From assembly GCF_036746095.1 (NCBI RefSeq), contig NZ_DAIOEU010000009.1, forward strand, positions 1 through 64,000: a DNA stretch of 64,000 bases. Reading direction: 5' to 3'. The notes under the pieces were generated by a model. The model did not search any database, was not told where the DNA came from, and saw only the letters and a program-made list of their open reading frames with translations. The stretch is from Dyella_B sp036746095. Its GTDB lineage: Bacteria; Pseudomonadota; Gammaproteobacteria; Xanthomonadales; Rhodanobacteraceae. Positions 18,025 through 26,180 of the stretch are shown here, piece after piece (positions within the stretch are counted from its first letter, which is position 1; the number at the start of each line of letters is the position of its first letter). Made by a program: the position numbers and the translations under genes.

Positions 18025-19476
18025 ATGGAATCGAACGAGTCCCCCACCAAAAAAAGGCTCACCGGCACCACCCGCGAACGCCAATGGCTACTCGCCGGCT
18101 CGCTGGCACTACTCCTTTTTCTGCTACTCGCGGCTGCCTACTGGATATTGCGTCCGCACTACCAAGTGCTGTTCAACGATCTGCGCGCACAAGATGCCGC
18201 TGCCATCGTCGCCGAACTGGAAAAGCAGAAAACGCCTTATCGCATCGCGGGCGAAGGCGAACACACCACCGTACTGGTGCCGGTCGATGACGTGCACAAC
18301 ACACGCATCAAGCTGATGAGTGGCGACCTGAAGCTGAAGAACGTCGTCGGCATGGAGTTGTTCAACAACTCCGATCTAGGCCTGACGGATTTTACGCAGA
18401 AGGTGAACTATCAGCGCGCGCTGCAAGGCGAACTGGCCCGCACCATCATCAGCCTGGATGAAGTGGACATGGCGCGCGTGCATCTCACGCTGCCGGAATC
18501 GTCGATCTTCCGGAACGACCAGGATCGTCCCAAGGCTTCGGTAGCGTTGTTTCTGCATGAGAGCGAGGTACTTTCGCCGGATACAGTGCGAGGCATCCAA
18601 CGTCTCGTGGCTGCCGCCGTGCCGCAAATGCGGCCCTCCGATGTCACCGTGGTCGATGCGCGCGGCGTACCCATGACCGGCCGTGACGACACCATCGACG
18701 ATCCCAAATTTGCCCTCAAACAATCGGTGGAGGCTTATTACCAGCGCAAGATCCGCGAACAGATCACACCGCTTTTGCGAGATGACAAGGCATCGGTGAG
18801 TGTCAACGCCGACATCAATTTCGATCAGGCCAGCCTGACGCGCGAATCCGATACCAGTGGCTCGCCGGACGCCAACAAGGCGATCGTGCTGCCCCTGCCT
18901 TCCAACAATAAGTCGACGAGCAAAGTAAGCCTGCCGCCACTTCCTCCGGGCGGCGCCTATGCCGGCATGCAGCAGAAAACCCAGCGCACGGTGGAACAGA
19001 TCGTGTCCGCGCCCGGCTCCATCAAACGCTTGTCCGTGGGCGTTGTATTGGAGCGCCCCTTATCGGCCGAAGCATCCAAATCGCTGCAAGCCCTGGTAGC
19101 GGCCACGATCGGCATGGATACCTCGCGTGGTGACGTATTCACGGTAGCAGTACGCACGCCCTCGCCTGCTGCGGCAGCATCCGTAGCACCCGGCAACACT
19201 GACGCCATGCAGGAAGAGCAAACGCCCGCCGCTGCTTCTGCTGCGCATAGCGAACCTGCTGCTTCGCCATCCACAGTGCCGGCGCCGAACAACCCCGCAC
19301 CCACATGGATACTTATCGGTTCGCTGCTGTGTGGCGGTCTTGGCATCGGCCTGCTGTTGCGGCTGGCCTGGCCGCGCCGGTCGAAATCTCGCTTGAGCGA
19401 AAGCGAACGCAAGGCGCTGGCTCAACGGCTGCAGCGTTTGCTCAGCGAACCGGAGCGTGTGCATGTCGAGCCCTAA
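18025..19476 (+). CDS. fliF: FliF, MS-ring protein
   Basis: The product has 483 residues. The first membrane helix lies at about 22-43. It is followed by the periplasmic ring-building region with YQVLFNDLRAQDAAAIVAEL, KVNYQRALQGELARTI and VHLTLPESSIF. A second helix lies at about 427-448. Only about 35 cytoplasmic residues follow; in typical FliF this tail carries the FliG-binding helix and the protein reaches 550-570. Here the tail (SESERKALAQRLQRLLSE) is short. It overlaps the FliG-position gene by 14 bases. The ATG at 18025 has no good ribosome site, perhaps because the REP interrupts the leader. Confidence 0.94.
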   Translation: MESNESPTKKRLTGTTRERQWLLAGSLALLLFLLLAAAYWILRPHYQVLFNDLRAQDAAAIVAELEKQKTPYRIAGEGEHTTVLVPVDDVHNTRIKLMSGDLKLKNVVGMELFNNSDLGLTDFTQKVNYQRALQGELARTIISLDEVDMARVHLTLPESSIFRNDQDRPKASVALFLHESEVLSPDTVRGIQRLVAAAVPQMRPSDVTVVDARGVPMTGRDDTIDDPKFALKQSVEAYYQRKIREQITPLLRDDKASVSVNADINFDQASLTRESDTSGSPDANKAIVLPLPSNNKSTSKVSLPPLPPGGAYAGMQQKTQRTVEQIVSAPGSIKRLSVGVVLERPLSAEASKSLQALVAATIGMDTSRGDVFTVAVRTPSPAAAASVAPGNTDAMQEEQTPAAASAAHSEPAASPSTVPAPNNPAPTWILIGSLLCGGLGIGLLLRLAWPRRSKSRLSESERKALAQRLQRLLSEPERVHVEP

Positions 19477-19951
19477 GCAAGAGCGAGCACTGCGCCGCAC
19501 GGTGGAGCAGCTGAGTCATTGCAGCGCGGACGATATCGAATGGGTGTGGTCCACGCTCGATGCCGCGCAGCGCCAACGCTTGCGCCCCTTGCTGGCCGAG
19601 GTGCGCCCGGATTGGCGTATCGAACAGCAGACCGATGACCACACCGTGGTAGCCGATACGCCATCCAGTGCGAATCAAACGCCTCAGCAACTGCCCGAAT
19701 TCATTCGCCGACTGCCGAGCGATTTGGCCAAGCGCGTGCTGGCATGCCTGGAGGACACACAGCGCCAGACCGTCGTCGCACAACTTCCAGCCAACCTTGG
19801 CAATACGCGCTACGCCGACATCCGCATGACGAAGCGTGCACAACGTTCGCTACGCGATGCCGTGTACGCAAGCGCGAACAACATGGCCGCACCGCCAGTA
19901 TCGAAACAGCCAGCGTGGCGCCGACTGCTCCAAAGGAGAGCACGCAGATGA
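19463..19951 (+). CDS. Small protein in the FliG position (reduced FliG-like, uncertain)
   Basis: This 162-residue cytoplasmic protein lies exactly where fliG belongs, between fliF and fliH, but is half the usual size (about 330). GGAG seven bases before the ATG at 19463 supports the start. Two helical stretches (DDIEWVWSTLDAAQRQRLR, about 24-42, and FIRRLPSDLAKRVLACLEDT, about 80-99) resemble armadillo-like units of FliG. I see no EHPQ motif, no charged torque helix and no FliG C-terminal domain. The C-terminus is very basic (WRRLLQRRARR). It overlaps fliF and fliH. It could be a remnant middle domain of FliG or an unrelated adaptor between MS ring and the SpoA ring. Rotation by MotA contact seems unlikely. 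Confidence 0.55.
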   Translation: MSSPKQERALRRTVEQLSHCSADDIEWVWSTLDAAQRQRLRPLLAEVRPDWRIEQQTDDHTVVADTPSSANQTPQQLPEFIRRLPSDLAKRVLACLEDTQRQTVVAQLPANLGNTRYADIRMTKRAQRSLRDAVYASANNMAAPPVSKQPAWRRLLQRRARR

Positions 19952-20631
19952 GTCGCCTGCTCAAAGCCAGCGCCGTGACACTAACCCGCGAGCATCGCAC
20001 CGCTTTGCCCAGGCAAGCGGATGCAGCGCCTGCCGTGGTGAACGAGTCGGATACTGCGCTGGAAAAGCTGCGCGAACAGATCGCCGCACTGCAGGCGCAG
20101 ATTGAAAACCTGCAGCAGGAAGCGAAACACAAGGAAGCCACTGCTTACGAGCGCGGGATCAAGGAAGGACAACAGAAGGCGGAGGAATCCATCCAGCGCA
20201 AGCATGACAAGCAGATCGAGGTGCTAACGCAAGCCGTGCAGGAAGCCTCGGCGCAATTCAACCAAACCCTGGATGCCTTGTTGCCGCTGTCGCTGGACAT
20301 TGCCGAGGCCGCGCTGTCGCGCATCATCGAACAGCCATCGCGTTATGCGGAACTGATCGTGCAAACGATCGAGCGGCAGTTGCGCAATCTCTCGTCCGAT
20401 GCCGTGCTTGCCATTGATGTTTCTGCCGAGGATTTTCCGGCTGGATCGGCGTTCGAATCCGAATTGCAGGCCATCGGTTCACGGCATGGGCTGGCGATCA
20501 CGATCAAACCATCGGCAACAGCGGGCACATGCTTGCTGCAACTCGCACTGGGGCGGATCGATGCGGACCTGTCCTTGCAACGCGAGCGCCTGGCCGAGAC
20601 CTTCATGGAGTTGCGTCGTCATGATGGATAG
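19948..20631 (+). CDS. fliH: FliH, negative regulator / tether of the export ATPase
   Basis: This 227-residue protein has a long coiled coil (about residues 30-95, with repeated E, Q and K heptads and GIKEGQQKAEESIQ) followed by the FliH C-terminal domain (LPLSLDIAEAALSRIIEQ). FliH dimers hold FliI and link it to FliN. The start ATG overlaps the stop of the preceding gene. AGGAGAG lies nine bases upstream. Length is normal. It is followed by a large hairpin before fliI. Confidence 0.9.
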   Translation: MSRLLKASAVTLTREHRTALPRQADAAPAVVNESDTALEKLREQIAALQAQIENLQQEAKHKEATAYERGIKEGQQKAEESIQRKHDKQIEVLTQAVQEASAQFNQTLDALLPLSLDIAEAALSRIIEQPSRYAELIVQTIERQLRNLSSDAVLAIDVSAEDFPAGSAFESELQAIGSRHGLAITIKPSATAGTCLLQLALGRIDADLSLQRERLAETFMELRRHDG

Positions 20632-20660
20632 GTATCTGCATAGCGCGCGTACCCTCATGC

Positions 20661-20784
20661 TCGTCATTCCGGCGAAGGCCGGAATCCAGTCGAGTATGAC
20701 GTGCGCAGCACACGACATAAAAATAAGTTTGTGTGCTTCGCACGACGTATTCAACCTGGATTCCGGCCTTCGCCGGAATGACGA
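20661..20784. repeat. Large nested REP-type hairpin, fliH-fliI gap
   Basis: Outer arms (20661-20689 and 20756-20784) are inverted copies built on TCGTCATTCCGGCGAAGGCC. Inside them a second stem pairs GTGCGCAGCACAC (about 20701-20713) with GTGTGCTTCGCAC (about 20731-20743), with one mismatch. The whole element spans 124 bases and could fold as one long cruciform or RNA stem in the 192-base gap before fliI. Confidence 0.8.
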
Positions 20785-20823
20785 CAAGGCACCCGCATGC
20801 TTTCCGGTAGTGGGCAGATACCT

Positions 20824-22146
20824 ATGACCACGATGGATAGCAAAACCCTGCGAACACGCTACATCAGCGCCTTCAAGAACCTGGATCCCGTCGCACGACT
20901 CGGCAGCGTCCAGCGCATCATGCCCACCTACATCGAAGCCGACGGCCCCGGCGTCACGCTGGGCTCACTCTGCACGGTCGACGGCGTCATGGCGGAAGTT
21001 GTGAAAGCCGAGCGCGGACTCATCACACTCGCACCTTATGCGCCCGTCACGTCGCTGCGCATTGGTGATCGTGTCGAAGCCGTTCGTGCGGACGCGCAAG
21101 CTTCCGTTAGCTCTCATCTACTAGGGCGCGTGGTCGATGCGCTCGGCCGACCCATCGACGGCGGCCGTCCGCTGCCACCCAGTGGCGAAAACTGGCCGCT
21201 CGCCGGCATCGAAACGGCAGCACTTGATCGCGTCACCGCCAGCCAGCCGCTGGAAACCGGTTGCCGCGCTATCGATGGTTTGTTGACGTTAGGCATAGGT
21301 CAGCGCGTGGGCATCTTTGCTGGCAGCGGCATAGGTAAAACCACGCTTCTGCGTGGTTTTACCCGGCACATTCAAGCCGATGTTTGCGTGTTGTGCCTGG
21401 TCGGTGAGCGTGGCCGTGAGGCCGACGAATTCTGGCATCACGCATTGAACGAAGAAGCACGCAAGCGCTCTGTGATGGTGGTCGCCACCTCCGACCGGCC
21501 AGCGGTGATGCGCGCACGCAGCGTGACGCTGGCGCTGGCCTATGCCGAATATTTCCGCGCGCAAGGCAAGCATGTGCTGTTGTTGCTCGACTCGATTACG
21601 CGTTACGCGCTGGCACTACGCGAGATCGGCTTGGCTGCCGGCGAACCACCCACCGTTCGTGCCTATACACCTGGTGTGTTTGCCGCGCTGCCCAAGATCG
21701 TGGAGCGGTGCGGCGCCTTGCGCAAAGGTGGCGCGATCACCGCCGTCATGACCGTGCTGACGGAAACGGATGACATCGACGACCCCATGGCAGAAACACT
21801 GCGCGCACTGCTCGATGGCCATATCGTGTTGACACGCGCACTCGCCGAACAAGGCCAGTTCCCCGCCATCGATGTTCCGCGCAGCCTCAGCCGTTTTTTT
21901 CGGCAGGTCACCACCGAAGAGGAAAGAGCACTGGCTACTGAAGCTGTCGAGCAACTCTCGCTCTATGACGCTTCGCGCACATTGGTCGAATCTGGCCTTT
22001 ACATCGCCGGCAGCCATCCCGCCCTGGATCGCGCGCTGGCTGCGCGTCCCGCGTTGATACGGTTCCTCAAGCAGGACCTCACGATGCCCACCCAGCGCGC
22101 GCAAGCGATGACCGAGCTGGCTGCGTTGCTGAGGACGAGTGCATGA
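20824..22146 (+). CDS. fliI: FliI, flagellar export ATPase
   Basis: The product is a 440-residue F1-beta-like ATPase. The Walker A loop AGSGIGKT lies at residues 166-173, the Walker B strand is HVLLLLDSITRYA, and the family signature PPTVRAYTPGVFAALPKIVE follows. FliI hexamers energise substrate unfolding at the export gate. I chose the ATG at 20824; the frame is also open to an ATG at 20797, but that part overlaps repeat-adjacent sequence. No strong ribosome site is seen for either. The stop overlaps the fliJ start. All catalytic elements look intact, so export should be powered. Confidence 0.96.
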   Translation: MTTMDSKTLRTRYISAFKNLDPVARLGSVQRIMPTYIEADGPGVTLGSLCTVDGVMAEVVKAERGLITLAPYAPVTSLRIGDRVEAVRADAQASVSSHLLGRVVDALGRPIDGGRPLPPSGENWPLAGIETAALDRVTASQPLETGCRAIDGLLTLGIGQRVGIFAGSGIGKTTLLRGFTRHIQADVCVLCLVGERGREADEFWHHALNEEARKRSVMVVATSDRPAVMRARSVTLALAYAEYFRAQGKHVLLLLDSITRYALALREIGLAAGEPPTVRAYTPGVFAALPKIVERCGALRKGGAITAVMTVLTETDDIDDPMAETLRALLDGHIVLTRALAEQGQFPAIDVPRSLSRFFRQVTTEEERALATEAVEQLSLYDASRTLVESGLYIAGSHPALDRALAARPALIRFLKQDLTMPTQRAQAMTELAALLRTSA

Positions 22147-22655
22147 ACAAAGCTGATCGCTATCGCATGGCGCAACGGGTGGCGACGATTCGCCAGCTGC
22201 AATGGGACAAGGCGCAGCAGCGGGCCATGGATGCGCGCAGGCGTGCCGACCAGGCCAATGCAGCGGTTGATCGTGCTCAGCAAAAGGCTGCTGCTTATGC
22301 ATCACTCGCCAGGCAGACGCTGAGCAGCACACATGCGTTGTCGCCTGATCTGTTGAGTGGCTTGGCGCACGCTAGCGCCGCCGCGCAAGACAATGTCCAA
22401 CGCTGTCGCGAAGCAGCTACTCAAGCTCATACGCATTGGCAGCAGCGGATGGAAACGCAGCAACACCAGCAAGTGCAACAGCATGAGGCTGAGCGCGTGG
22501 CCAAACGTTCGAAACGCGCATATCGGCAGCAACTGGAAGAAAAGCAGGCAAGCAAGGTGGAGGAACAATGGCTCGCACGCAAGCTCGCCAAAACCCAACC
22601 TACGAAGCTCTTCCGGCCGTCATTCCCGCGAATGCCGGAATCCATTTTGCTCTGA
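22143..22655 (+). CDS. fliJ: FliJ, export ATPase stalk protein
   Basis: This 170-residue protein is almost entirely charged coiled coil rich in Q, A, R and E, as expected for FliJ, the central stalk of the FliI hexamer. It starts on an ATGA overlap with fliI. Residues from about 158 (RPSFPRMPESILL) are encoded by the left arm of a REP-type hairpin, so the native C-terminus has been replaced or extended by repeat sequence. FliJ sequences are poorly conserved; the call rests on coiled-coil character and the slot between fliI and fliK-like. Confidence 0.82.
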   Translation: MNKADRYRMAQRVATIRQLQWDKAQQRAMDARRRADQANAAVDRAQQKAAAYASLARQTLSSTHALSPDLLSGLAHASAAAQDNVQRCREAATQAHTHWQQRMETQQHQQVQQHEAERVAKRSKRAYRQQLEEKQASKVEEQWLARKLAKTQPTKLFRPSFPRMPESILL

Positions 22656-22699
22656 GGCAAAAGCAAAGATGGATTCCGGCATTCGCGGGAATGACGGCC
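22615..22699. repeat. REP-type inverted pair with perfect 30-bp arms, overlapping the end of fliJ
   Basis: The arms at 22615-22644 and 22670-22699 are perfect complements built on GGCCGTCATTCCCGCGAATG. Both carry the private variant AATGCCGG. The left arm encodes the last 13 residues and the stop region of fliJ. It separates fliJ from the fliK-like gene. Confidence 0.85.
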
Positions 22700-22752
22700 A
22701 TGAAGGCTTCGGACGAACTCGACGGCTTTCTGCAAACGAGGAGAGAAGAACC

Positions 22753-23445
22753 ATGAAAATCCCCGCCGCAATGACCTCCCCGCCACTCGTAGGCTGGGAT
22801 GCCAATCCCAGCTTGCAAGGTGGAACGAACTTCCAGCAACTCGTCGAGCAGTTGGAGCGGGACATGTGGTCCGGCGCGAAGGCCGGTCACAATGATGTGC
22901 AAGCGTTACCCGAACCCGGCAACGTGCCGGCACAGCAACCGTCAGCGCAGCAGATGTTCGCGGCATCGCTTGCACAGGATGCCAGCGCGTCATCCGATAT
23001 CCCGTTAGCAACCGTTGATGCATCACCGCGCGTTGAGCCTTCCTTGCCTTCCTTGGCCATGCAGACCACGCCTGTAGCCGCTCCAATGCTGCAAACAGAA
23101 CAAAGCAACAACAGTACACCCACACCAACGCCCCAAGCTTTCTCCGTGTTGCAAGCAGGCACTTCGAACGCGACCAAAGCCACCCTTGTCGAGCAAAGCA
23201 CCTCTGCGCGCATGCCACAGCAAACAACGTACACCGCAAACGAAAGCGACCGCGTGAATCTACTCCCCGGCACCATCATGCCCGCCGTCGTAGTGCGCTA
23301 CACCGGCAGCAACGAAGACCTCCCGCAACTCAAACGCTCGCTGCAAGGTGTACTGCGTCGCCACGGCATCAACGAAACATCCCTGACCATCAACGGATTC
23401 GACACCATCGCGCGAATCGAACACGGAACCGACCATGGCCGTTAA
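22753..23445 (+). CDS. FliK-like secreted hook-length protein (by position)
   Basis: The 230-residue product is rich in P, S, T, Q and A with long low-complexity stretches (about residues 50-160) and no signal peptide, typical of exported FliK-type rulers. It sits between fliJ and flgD, where fliK commonly lies. A short ordered C-terminus (LPQLKRSLQGVLRRHGINE, about 199-217) follows. I cannot find the usual FliK C-terminal pattern, and the protein is shorter than most FliK (about 375-400). GAGGAGAGAAGAACC precedes the ATG. It overlaps flgD by 11 bases. It could instead be a dedicated secreted substrate of this machine. Confidence 0.55.
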   Translation: MKIPAAMTSPPLVGWDANPSLQGGTNFQQLVEQLERDMWSGAKAGHNDVQALPEPGNVPAQQPSAQQMFAASLAQDASASSDIPLATVDASPRVEPSLPSLAMQTTPVAAPMLQTEQSNNSTPTPTPQAFSVLQAGTSNATKATLVEQSTSARMPQQTTYTANESDRVNLLPGTIMPAVVVRYTGSNEDLPQLKRSLQGVLRRHGINETSLTINGFDTIARIEHGTDHGR

Positions 23446-23824
23446 CCCCGTAGGCACCAGCACCGACTCGCTTGGACTGGATCTGCAATCCCTGCTGCAG
23501 ATCATCCTGACGCAATTGACCTATCAGGATCCGCTCAAGCCAGTGGACAATTTCGAGTTCGTCTCCCAACTCGCTCAGTTCACCACGCTGGAACAGACAC
23601 GGCAGATGACCGAAAAGCTCGATAGTCTGATCTCCGTGCAATCGGCCACGCAAACGCTCGGCCTGCTCGGCCGCACGGTCGATGTGACGACCAATACATC
23701 CACCGTCAGCGGCATCGTGAAAAGCATTTCCTTCGAGGGTGACCAGCCGGAGCTGGTCATCGAAACCGCCAGTGGACAGTTCCTCACCAACGCCACCGTG
23801 TCGCAGATCAAGCAAGTTCGCTAG
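23435..23824 (+). CDS. flgD: FlgD, minimal hook-capping protein
   Basis: The 129-residue protein has the diagnostic FlgD N-terminal block LTQLTYQDPLKPVDNFEFVS, then QLAQFTTLEQ. A short beta-rich tail follows (GRTVDVTTNTSTVSGIVKS). The FlnA-like/Ig and tudor-like domains of full-length FlgD (about 220-230) are absent or reduced. FlgD caps the growing hook. It overlaps the end of the fliK-like gene and precedes flgE by 12 bases. AGGAG lies eight bases before flgE. Confidence 0.92.
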   Translation: MAVNPVGTSTDSLGLDLQSLLQIILTQLTYQDPLKPVDNFEFVSQLAQFTTLEQTRQMTEKLDSLISVQSATQTLGLLGRTVDVTTNTSTVSGIVKSISFEGDQPELVIETASGQFLTNATVSQIKQVR

Positions 23825-23836
23825 GAGTAGTTCGCC

Positions 23837-25033
23837 ATGCTAGGCAGCATCTATATCGGAATGAGCGGACTGACCGCCTATGCCAAGGGCCTGCAGACCA
23901 TCAGCAACAACGTTGCCAACCTCAACACACCGGGTTTCAAGGCCACAACGCCTCGCTTTGCGGATCTGTTCTACGGCCAGCAATTCGCGCCGGGGCAGCC
24001 GGGTTCGACTTCCACCCAATCGTTCGGCAGCGGTGTGGAATACGGTTACGCCTCGATCGATTTCGGCCAGGGCGATATCCGCCAAAGCGATGGTCAGCTG
24101 GACCTGGCCATCCAGGGCACCGGTTTTCTCGCCCTGCTCGATGGCGACAAAGTGCAATTCGGCCGCACGGGACAGTTCATATTGAGCAATGATGGCTATA
24201 TCGTCGATCAGGTTACCGGCCTGCGCCTCACTGCGCTGGATTCCGCCGGGCAACCGGAAGCGATTTCGGTGACCGGCAAAACGATCAGCCCGCCGGCTGC
24301 CACCACCTATGTGCGCTTTTCGGACAACCTCTCATCCGGCGCCACCGAGTTCTCCATTCCCGACGTTGTGGTCTACGACGGCAACGGCACCGAGCACGCG
24401 CTGTCGATCAGCTTCAAGCCCGACAACGCCATTTTCCCGGGGCGCTGGGCCGTCACCATCACGGATGAAAATGGCAAGGTCATCCAGACCAGCCCGCTGC
24501 AGTTCCTGGGTGGTATTCCGGAACCGGGTATGGACACGATCGATGTCACCATGAGTCCTGCCGGCGCGGAGCCATTTACCTTCACATTGGATTTTTCCAG
24601 CGGCGTCACGGGATTTTCCGCCGGCTCGGTCTCCACGCTGAAGGTTTCCGGTAGCGATGGCTCGCTTGCAGGCACACTTTCCTCGTTATTCATTGATGCC
24701 GATGGCGTACTCAACATCGGCTACTCCAATGGAGAATCGCTGCCGCTAAGTCCCATCGCGCTAGCGCATTTCAACGACCCACAACAGCTCACACAGCAAG
24801 GCAACGGCTTGTTCGACGCCTCGCATGCCAGTGCGCCGCAGTACGCCACCAGCCGCGGGCCTGGTGTTGGGGCGCTAATCTCTGGCGCAGTGGAAGCCTC
24901 CAATGTCGATCTGTCGACCGAATTCGGCCGGCTGATTCTTATCCAGCGTGGCTTCCAGGCTTCTTCGCAAGTGATCAGCACCGCCAACGAAATGATCATG
25001 CAGCTGTTCCAGATGCGAGGCACCCAAGGATGA
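23837..25033 (+). CDS. flgE: FlgE, hook protein
   Basis: This 398-residue axial protein shows the hook signature: YIGMSGLTAYAKGLQTISNN followed by VANLNTPGFKA. The middle contains GQLDLAIQGTGFLAL and the C-terminal helix reads LILIQRGFQASSQVISTANE. Length is typical for FlgE (about 400). Its presence means the structure should extend outside the outer membrane as a hook. No flgK, flgL, fliD or fliC follow; the next gene, on an ATGA overlap, is the FliM-like gene. Confidence 0.95.
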   Translation: MLGSIYIGMSGLTAYAKGLQTISNNVANLNTPGFKATTPRFADLFYGQQFAPGQPGSTSTQSFGSGVEYGYASIDFGQGDIRQSDGQLDLAIQGTGFLALLDGDKVQFGRTGQFILSNDGYIVDQVTGLRLTALDSAGQPEAISVTGKTISPPAATTYVRFSDNLSSGATEFSIPDVVVYDGNGTEHALSISFKPDNAIFPGRWAVTITDENGKVIQTSPLQFLGGIPEPGMDTIDVTMSPAGAEPFTFTLDFSSGVTGFSAGSVSTLKVSGSDGSLAGTLSSLFIDADGVLNIGYSNGESLPLSPIALAHFNDPQQLTQQGNGLFDASHASAPQYATSRGPGVGALISGAVEASNVDLSTEFGRLILIQRGFQASSQVISTANEMIMQLFQMRGTQG

Positions 25034-25854
25034 ACGCGCCGATGAGCGAGCCGAGACGCTGGCGACCGGTTTCGGCGGCCGATCTTCGTACCATCGATCA
25101 GGCCGTAATGCGGGCGGTCGAGGCTTGGCTAGAGGAATGGGTGTCGGAGCCGTGTGCCACTAGCGTGCACCTTAGGCCGATCGATCAAACCACGCGCGCC
25201 GAACCGTCCAAGCACGACAGCGCATGGTCGCTAGGGGCTTTCGTGCGTCTCGCCGTTCAGCCCATTGGATGGGATGCACTGCTTCGCCGCGTACTTGCTT
25301 TGCCAGCTGGCGTCACGCTGGCCGAAGAACGCTTTCCATCATCGCTGCTCGATCCGGTGCGGGACGATTTGCAAGGTGATCTGCTGCATCGACTGGTCGA
25401 TGCTCTTGCCCTGCAGCCCGCACTGCCGATGCCACTGCTTCAGGCGTATACGTCGGAACAGCAAGCACAAGAAAAGCTCCAGCTCACCTGCCTGCTGGAC
25501 GAACAGCAGCCGTTGTTCGATCTGCGTATGGCCGAGCCGTGGCGCTGGCTGGCAACACCAGTGGCCCAAGGGTCAAAAGCCGCTTCGCCCTTGGAGAGAC
25601 GCCAGCATGCACTGGCCGGTACGCGCCTGAAATTAACGGCGCTGCTCGGACGCTGCGAACTGTCGCTCGCCGAATTGGGCAGTCTTTCCGTGGGCGACGT
25701 CATCACCACCAGCCAAGCGCTGTCCATGCCACTCGACGTCGCCGTGCTAACGGGCGATAGCCGCCCGGGACGCGTCTTCGCCCTTGGCCAGCCTGGCCTG
25801 ACTCAGGGTAAGGCCAGCGTGCAGATCACATCCATTCACGAGACATCTCCATGA
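25030..25854 (+). CDS. FliM/SctQ-like C-ring protein with one C-terminal SpoA domain
   Basis: The product has 274 residues. The C-terminal part (about 198-270) matches the SpoA fold: ALLGRCELSLAELGSLSVGD, then PLDVAVLTG and a final beta hairpin. The N-terminal 190 residues are unlike canonical FliM. The start lacks the CheY-binding LSQDEIDALL-type motif, and I see no GGXG-type CheC-like middle region. It therefore looks closer in design to the single-chain SctQ of injectisomes. Gene order (before fliN, fliO, fliP) fits a FliM equivalent. Start and stop both overlap neighbours (ATGA). Confidence 0.7.
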   Translation: MNAPMSEPRRWRPVSAADLRTIDQAVMRAVEAWLEEWVSEPCATSVHLRPIDQTTRAEPSKHDSAWSLGAFVRLAVQPIGWDALLRRVLALPAGVTLAEERFPSSLLDPVRDDLQGDLLHRLVDALALQPALPMPLLQAYTSEQQAQEKLQLTCLLDEQQPLFDLRMAEPWRWLATPVAQGSKAASPLERRQHALAGTRLKLTALLGRCELSLAELGSLSVGDVITTSQALSMPLDVAVLTGDSRPGRVFALGQPGLTQGKASVQITSIHETSP

Positions 25855-26180
25855 CTTCATCAACACCCATGAAACAAGTACACGTTGCACCCGTTCAACT
25901 GACCGAACACGCCGAACTGCCGCAGGAAAAAAACACCGCCATGCCGTCACGCGCCATGCTCGACGACATCAAGGTCAATGTGGACGTGTGCCTGGGCACG
26001 GCTGAGCTGACGGTGCAACAGTTGATGACGCTACAAAAAGGCTCTGTCGTCGAACTCGAACAATCACTGCAGCAGCACGTGGACGTACTGTTGAACGGCA
26101 AAGTGATCGCGCGTGGCGAGATCGTTGCCGTGGATGAATACTTTGGCATCCACGTCACCCAGGTGCTGGACGCGTCATGA
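25851..26180 (+). CDS. fliN: FliN, C-ring protein
   Basis: The 109-residue product has a short variable N-terminus and a complete SpoA domain from about residue 40: VNVDVCLGTAELTVQQLMTL, QKGSVVELE, then VLLNGKVIARGEIVAVDEYF. This is the standard FliN ending. FliN forms the lower C ring and receives FliH-FliI. Start and stop overlap the FliM-like gene and fliO by four bases each, so the run 23837-27420 is a tightly coupled operon. Length is slightly below the family (about 137). Confidence 0.93.
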   Translation: MTSSTPMKQVHVAPVQLTEHAELPQEKNTAMPSRAMLDDIKVNVDVCLGTAELTVQQLMTLQKGSVVELEQSLQQHVDVLLNGKVIARGEIVAVDEYFGIHVTQVLDAS

